DNA of 9,496 nt. It comes from Akkermansia muciniphila. Lineage in GTDB: Bacteria > Verrucomicrobiota > Verrucomicrobiia > Limisphaerales > SXTU01. The DNA lies in the NCBI GenBank assembly GCA_945872195.1, contig CAMBZO010000069.1:1-9496 (forward strand), given 5' to 3'. This document shows positions 6,007-9,496 of the stretch, piece by piece. Positions within the stretch are counted from its first letter, which is position 1; each line of letters begins with the position of its first letter. The notes under the pieces are model-generated. The model saw only the letters and a list, made by a program, of their open reading frames with translations. It searched no databases and was not told where the DNA came from. Position numbers and translations under genes: made by a program.

Positions 6007-7035
6007 TCACGCTGCCGCGCGCCGCAGCCGGTCTGCGATGCCCTGCCACTCCGGCGTGTCCGGCGGCGCTTCCACCACGATGCACCCCGCACCCGCCGCG
6101 TCGGCGTGGTGCAACTCCGCGTAGAGCGCCCGTGCGTAAGCCTGCGGGTCATGCGGAATCACCGACACCGACCCGAAGCCGCCGCCCAGCGGAATGTGCG
6201 AATGCGCCAGCACCCACGCGCCGTCCAGCGCCACGCCCGACTCCGCAAGCCGCGCCTTCAACTCCGCCTCTGAGAACCACGCCAGCACCAGCAGCCCGGC
6301 CTTGGGCGAGTAATGCTTCGCCAACATCCCCGGACTCCGCAGCGTGTCCGAGCCAGCGGCCCCCCCATTCCCAATTCCCCATTCCCCATTCCCTACCGCT
6401 GCCGCCAGCGACTCCGCGTGAATCATCCCCGGCCGCAGGACTCGCGGCGGACTCGCGGTCAGGTCCACAACGGTGGACTCGATGCCCACGTTCGACTGCC
6501 CGCCGTCCACGATGAGCCGCAGCCGGTCGCCGAGCTGCTTGGCGACATGCTCAGCGTTCGTCGGGGAAAGCTGGTTGGAAAGATTCGCGCTCGGCGCGGC
6601 CAGCGGAAAGCCGCACGCGCGGATGACCTCGCGCATGAACGGATGCTGCGGCCAACGCACGCCCACCGTGTCGCCGCCCGCCGTGACCAAATCGGAAATC
6701 CCCGCCGCGCGCGGCAGCACGAGAGTCAACGGCCCCGGCCAGAACGCCACCGCCAACCGCTCCGCCGCCTCCGGCCACGCGTTCACGCAGGCCCGCGCCA
6801 TGTCCAGTCCGTCCACGTGGACGATGATGGGGTTGTGCGACGGCCGGCCCTTCAGCGCGTAAATCTTCGCGACCGCCTGGGGGTCCAGCGCATTGGCCGC
6901 CAGCCCATAAACCGTCTCCGTGGGCAGCGCGACCACCTCACCCGCGCGCAGCAACTCCGCCGCGCGCAGCACCGCCGCCGCGAAGAGCGCGGGCGTGTGC
7001 GTGGACAAAACTTCGGCTGAAGACGGGACGCTCAT
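6007..7035 (-). CDS. sua5: Threonylcarbamoyl-AMP synthase, two-domain Sua5 type
   Basis: 342-residue cytoplasmic enzyme that makes L-threonylcarbamoyladenylate from threonine, bicarbonate and ATP, the first step of the t6A37 modification of ANN-decoding tRNAs. The YrdC domain spans about residues 16-205: PTETVYGL (38-45), KGRP (62-65), FWPGPLTLV (98-106), a PSAN motif (148-151) followed by SPT (157-159), and IESTVVDL (185-192). A C-terminal Sua5 domain starts at about 234 with SPGMLAKHYSPK. The length is typical of Sua5 rather than the roughly 190-residue YrdC/TsaC. The linker at about 215-225 is encoded by a heptamer tandem repeat and reads as a low-complexity Gly/Asn stretch. ATG 7035 is chosen because about 15 residues precede the first helix; no good Shine-Dalgarno is visible. 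It may be co-transcribed with the tolC-like gene and is divergent from the PPC gene. Confidence 0.95.
   Translation of the reverse strand: MSVPSSAEVLSTHTPALFAAAVLRAAELLRAGEVVALPTETVYGLAANALDPQAVAKIYALKGRPSHNPIIVHVDGLDMARACVNAWPEAAERLAVAFWPGPLTLVLPRAAGISDLVTAGGDTVGVRWPQHPFMREVIRACGFPLAAPSANLSNQLSPTNAEHVAKQLGDRLRLIVDGGQSNVGIESTVVDLTASPPRVLRPGMIHAESLAAAVGNGEWGIGNGGAAGSDTLRSPGMLAKHYSPKAGLLVLAWFSEAELKARLAESGVALDGAWVLAHSHIPLGGGFGSVSVIPHDPQAYARALYAELHHADAAGAGCIVVEAPPDTPEWQGIADRLRRAAA
6360..6393 (-). repeat. Heptamer tandem repeat inside sua5, G-quadruplex potential
   Basis: On the minus (coding) strand, four tandem 7-bp units GGGAATG, GGGAATG, GGGAATT and GGGAATG are followed by further Gs. The result is five runs of three or more Gs separated by 3-4 nt, a good intramolecular G-quadruplex pattern in the mRNA-sense strand. 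The array encodes GNGEWGIGNGG in the linker between the YrdC and Sua5 domains. Because 7 is not a multiple of 3, gain or loss of one unit would shift the frame. It resembles the heptanucleotide STRR repeats described in cyanobacteria. Confidence 0.85.
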
Positions 7036-7127
7036 GCAAAAACCGCTGCGAGCTTGCGAACTCGCCGCCCCCGACGCAACACCTTCGCCCGGCCATCGGG
7101 CTAAAAGGTCTGTTCATCGTCAGGCGA
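7036..7127. promoter_or_regulatory. Divergent intergenic region of sua5 and PPC gene
   Basis: This 92-bp gap must hold the promoters of both divergent genes. I cannot name a convincing -35/-10 pair on either strand. It contains two short inverted repeats: GCGAG (7048-7052) with CTCGC (7061-7065), and GCCCG (7087-7091) with CGGGC (7097-7101). The latter ends just upstream of an AAAAGG stretch and the ATG at 7128. The CAGG at 7121-7124 is a weak ribosome-binding candidate for the PPC gene but lies very close to the start. Confidence 0.25.
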
Positions 7128-8801
7128 ATGAACTTGCCGCGCCCGCCGGTTCTCCGGCGCAATCGCCGCGTGTTAATCGTTCGTGCGCTCCTCTTGGCCT
7201 TGCTGGCTGGCCCTGCGGCTGGCTTCGCCCAAAGCCCCAGCCTCACGCACACTTCCCCCGGTGCGCTTGCTCCCGGCCAGACGCTGGCCTTCACCCTCCA
7301 CGGCGCGAACCTCAGCGGCGCGACGAATCTCTGGACCGGCTTCGGGGCGAAGGTTCTTTCCGCCAACGCCACCGACGCCAGCGCGGCAAAGTTTCAACTC
7401 TCGGTCCCCGCCGACGCGCCCGTCAGCATCCACGCGATGTGCGTCGCCTCGGTGAAAGGCGTCTCCAACCCGGTGCTCTTGATGGTGGACGACCTGGCCA
7501 GCGTGGCGGACGCGGGCACGAACACCAGCGTCACCAATGCGCAGCGCATCGCGTGGCCCGTGGCCGTGGATGGCGCGGCAGTGGCGCTCGGCTTCAAGTT
7601 CTACCGCGTCACCGTGCGGGCCGGCGACCGCCTCGCCATCGAGGCCGTGGCGCGCCGACTCGGCTCGAAGCTCGACCCAGTGCTGCGCCTGCTGGACCTC
7701 AAGGGCCGCGAGTTGGCGTTCTGCGATGACGAGTCCGGCCTCGGCGGCGACTGCCGACTCGCGCACGTCTTCGCGGCGGGCGGCGACTATCTCATCGAGG
7801 TGCGCGACATCCACCACAGCGGCGGGAGCGACCACCGCTTCCGCCTGCGCGTCGGCGATTTCCCGCTGGTGAGTTTGCCGTTCCCTGCCGCCGTGAAGGC
7901 GGGCACGAAGGCCACCTTCGACTTCGTCGGCCCGCAGGTGGAAAAGCTCAAGCCCGTCGCAGCCTCCGGGCCTCCGAACGCGACGCGCCTGGCTCTCTCA
8001 ACGAAGTTTCCCGGCGGAAAATCCTCCGCATTCGCCTCCGCGTTGGTAAGCAACACCACCGAGTTCATGGACGCGGAGCCGAACGACACAGCTGAAACCG
8101 CCACGACTTTCACGCTACCCAGCGGGCTGAACGGGCGTTTCCTCAAGCCCAAGGACCGCGACTTCTGGAAGTTCGAGGCGATGAAAGGCCAGCGCGTTCT
8201 CTTCACCGCGCAGACGCGCAGCATCGGCTCCGCGAGCGAGGTGATGCTGCAACTCCGCGACGCGAAGGGCACCGCCATCGCCAGCTCTTCCGTGAACGAC
8301 CCGGGCGAAGGCTCGGTCACGAACACGATTCCTGCCGACGGCGCCTATTTCCTCGTCGTGGACGAACTCATCCGGCGCGGCGGCCCGCAGCATGCCTACC
8401 GCATCGCGGCCGAGTTGCTCACGCCCGGTTTCACGCTCGACACCGACGTGGAGAAAGCCGAGGCCACGCCCGGTGGCAGCTTCTCCGTGAAGGTCAACGC
8501 CACGCGCCGCGACTTCCCCGGCCCCATCACGCTCTCGGTCCTCGGGCTGGAGGGCGCGCAGCTCGCCGAGGAAGTCATCAAGGAGAAGGCCACGAACGGA
8601 ACGCTGAAGATCACGCTGCCGGAAAGCGCCAGGCCCGGCTCGCTCACCCATTTCCGCATTGTCGGCAAGGCGAAGATTGGCGAGAGCGAAGTGCAGTCAG
8701 CTACACGCACGACACCTGCGTTGAAGAAACTCTTCCCCGCGATGCCATTTCCTCCGCGCGAGCTGGAGGGTTCCATTGCCCTTGGCGTGAAGGTGAAATA
8801 G
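7128..8801 (+). CDS. Secreted protein with two PPC-like domains
   Basis: 557-residue protein with an Arg-rich N-terminus and a hydrophobic segment (VLIVRALLLALLAGPAAG, 16-33), read as a signal peptide ending near AGFAQ. Residues about 36-120 form an Ig/IPT-like beta domain (SPGALAPGQTLAFTLHGANL). A first bacterial pre-peptidase C-terminal (PPC)-like domain follows at about 122-245 (KFYRVTVRAGDRLAIEAVARRLGS..DPVLRLLDLKGREL..GGDYLIEVRD). A second at about 312-430 begins with the typical DAEPNDTAETAT and includes KDRDFWKFEAMKGQRVLF and DGAYFLVVDE. The last part (about 440-545) looks like another Ig-like domain. No protease or other catalytic domain is present, so it is a stand-alone secreted or surface protein. 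In Planctomycetota and Verrucomicrobiota such proteins are often encoded with DUF1549/DUF1501 genes; here it is about 5 kb from that pair. The function is unknown. Confidence 0.88.
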   Translation: MNLPRPPVLRRNRRVLIVRALLLALLAGPAAGFAQSPSLTHTSPGALAPGQTLAFTLHGANLSGATNLWTGFGAKVLSANATDASAAKFQLSVPADAPVSIHAMCVASVKGVSNPVLLMVDDLASVADAGTNTSVTNAQRIAWPVAVDGAAVALGFKFYRVTVRAGDRLAIEAVARRLGSKLDPVLRLLDLKGRELAFCDDESGLGGDCRLAHVFAAGGDYLIEVRDIHHSGGSDHRFRLRVGDFPLVSLPFPAAVKAGTKATFDFVGPQVEKLKPVAASGPPNATRLALSTKFPGGKSSAFASALVSNTTEFMDAEPNDTAETATTFTLPSGLNGRFLKPKDRDFWKFEAMKGQRVLFTAQTRSIGSASEVMLQLRDAKGTAIASSSVNDPGEGSVTNTIPADGAYFLVVDELIRRGGPQHAYRIAAELLTPGFTLDTDVEKAEATPGGSFSVKVNATRRDFPGPITLSVLGLEGAQLAEEVIKEKATNGTLKITLPESARPGSLTHFRIVGKAKIGESEVQSATRTTPALKKLFPAMPFPPRELEGSIALGVKVK

Positions 8802-8802
8802 T

Positions 8803-8828
8803 GACCGGGCGGTCCCGACCATATTTTT
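8803..8828 (+). terminator. Weak intrinsic terminator candidate after PPC gene
   Basis: Just after the PPC gene stop, CGGG (8806-8809) and CCCG (8814-8817) can form a short stem with a CGGT loop; an alternative pairing is GACC (8803-8806) with GGTC. A run of five Ts follows at 8824-8828. The stem is short and the T-run starts about 7 nt after it, so this is a weak candidate. The 41-bp gap is convergent with the next gene. Confidence 0.3.
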
Positions 8829-8842
8829 CCAGCCACCGGAGT

Positions 8843-9496
8843 TCAGCGAACTTGGAAGAGCGGGCTCTGCACCAACTCGTGAACCAGCGTGCGGATGCCG
8901 CCGCCTTGCTTCTCCGTGCGCGTGACGAGTTCCTTGACCCCCGCGCGGTCGCTGAAGGCCAGCGGGCGGCCGGTGGTGTAGATGGTGAGCTGCTGCGCGA
9001 GATTCAGCAGCAACGGACGCGGTGACGTGGCGAGGAGGGTTTGGAACTCGGCGATGTTCGCGAACTTCCGTCCGTCGGGCAGCTCACCGCTCGCGTCCAC
9101 CTTCGGCCCGAGCTTGAAGCTGATACCGATGCGCGGATCGATGCTGCCGCGCGGCGCGGGGTCGCCGTCGCCGATGGAACGGTAGCGCTCGCGCTCGCCG
9201 CCGATGACGTCGAAGGATTCCAGCGCGAAGCCCGGCGGGTCCATCTTCGCGTGGCACGCGGCACAACTCGCGTTGTCGCGGTGTTTTTCGAGTTGATCAC
9301 GGATGGTCGTCGTGCCGCGCACGTCGGGTTCGACAGCGGCGATATTTGCCGGCGGCGGCTCCGGCTCTTGTCCGAGCAGGCGCGCGAGGACGAAGGCGCC
9401 GCGCGGGACAGGCGAAGTAGTCGTGCCGTTCGCTGTGATTTTCAGAATCGCGGCCTGCGTGAGAAAGCCACCGCGCGGCGAGCCGGACGGGAGTTT
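8843..9496 (-). CDS. DUF1592/DUF1588/DUF1585 cytochrome-like protein, C-terminal part
   Basis: The frame is open through the right edge, so the gene starts outside the window; the GTG at 9322 is an internal Val codon. About 217 C-terminal residues are visible. They begin with the end of DUF1592 (PRGGFLTQAAILKITANGTT, then SPVPRGAFVLARLLGQEPEP). DUF1588 follows (VRGTTTIRDQLEKHRDNASC, with CAACHAKMDPPGFALESFD), then DUF1585 (LPDGRKF near 9065, LAQQLTIYTTGRPL near 8975, ending LVQSPLFQVR). CAACH (9251-9265) is a CXXCH c-type haem attachment motif. Full-length members usually have an N-terminal signal, cytochrome-like and DUF1587 regions and are thought to be exported. They often pair with a DUF1552 protein, which is not visible here. 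Family assignment is firm; substrate and electron partner are unknown. Confidence 0.93.
   Translation of the reverse strand, partial: KLPSGSPRGGFLTQAAILKITANGTTTSPVPRGAFVLARLLGQEPEPPPANIAAVEPDVRGTTTIRDQLEKHRDNASCAACHAKMDPPGFALESFDVIGGERERYRSIGDGDPAPRGSIDPRIGISFKLGPKVDASGELPDGRKFANIAEFQTLLATSPRPLLLNLAQQLTIYTTGRPLAFSDRAGVKELVTRTEKQGGGIRTLVHELVQSPLFQVR

Noticed and set aside
5879..6085. 69-codon N-terminal extension of the tolC-like frame
   Set aside because: It overlaps the sua5 3' end, is Arg/Gly/Ala-rich and would bury the signal peptide that begins at 5878.
5375..6124. 249-codon plus-strand open frame over the tolC-like gene and spacer
   Set aside because: Antisense shadow of the tolC-like 5' half; no recognisable domain, and it crosses a spacer and the end of sua5.
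6360..6393. Repeat array as a sign that sua5 is broken
   Set aside because: Conserved Sua5 domain sequence continues in the same frame directly after the array, so the gene is intact as given.
6313..7020. 235-codon plus-strand open frame antisense to sua5
   Set aside because: Arg/His/Pro-rich shadow; sua5 motifs on the other strand are clear.

Overview
The window is GC-rich, gene-dense bacterial chromosome. The combination of a DUF1549/DUF1553 protein with a Tat-exported DUF1501 protein, a DUF1592/DUF1588/DUF1585 cytochrome-like protein and a pre-peptidase C-terminal (PPC) domain secreted protein is typical of the Planctomycetota-Verrucomicrobiota group. I favour a soil or freshwater verrucomicrobium (Pedosphaera/Limisphaera-like), but this is inferred from gene families and not from a marker gene.

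Layout, left to right. (1) Plus strand, 1-1984: the 3' end of a DUF1553 gene and, 4 bp later, a complete DUF1501 gene, an operon pair. (2) Minus strand, 2043-2831: nagB (glucosamine-6-phosphate deaminase), convergent with the pair. (3) Plus strand, 2922-4262: a secreted FG-GAP/VCBS beta-propeller protein with seven Asp-rich calcium-type loops, divergent from nagB across a short region that holds nested inverted repeats. (4) Minus strand, 4388-5878 and 6007-7035: a TolC-family outer-membrane efflux protein downstream of a two-domain Sua5-type threonylcarbamoyl-AMP synthase. (5) Plus strand, 7128-8801: a secreted protein with two PPC-like domains, divergent from sua5. (6) Minus strand, 8843 to the right edge: the 3' end of a DUF1592-family gene with a CXXCH haem motif. 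Every gap between genes is under 130 bp. There is no tRNA, rRNA, CRISPR array, transposase or phage gene.

Five of the eight genes encode exported or outer-membrane proteins (TolC-like, DUF1501, FG-GAP, PPC and, by family, the two truncated cytochrome-type genes). nagB and sua5 are cytoplasmic housekeeping or catabolic enzymes. The genes look like several small independent transcription units rather than one pathway.

I do not see a convincing new multi-gene system. The most unusual features are small. A four-copy heptamer tandem repeat with G-quadruplex potential is embedded in frame in the linker between the two Sua5 domains. Two adjacent hairpins sit between the convergent propeller and tolC-like genes. 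A nested palindrome lies between nagB and the propeller gene.
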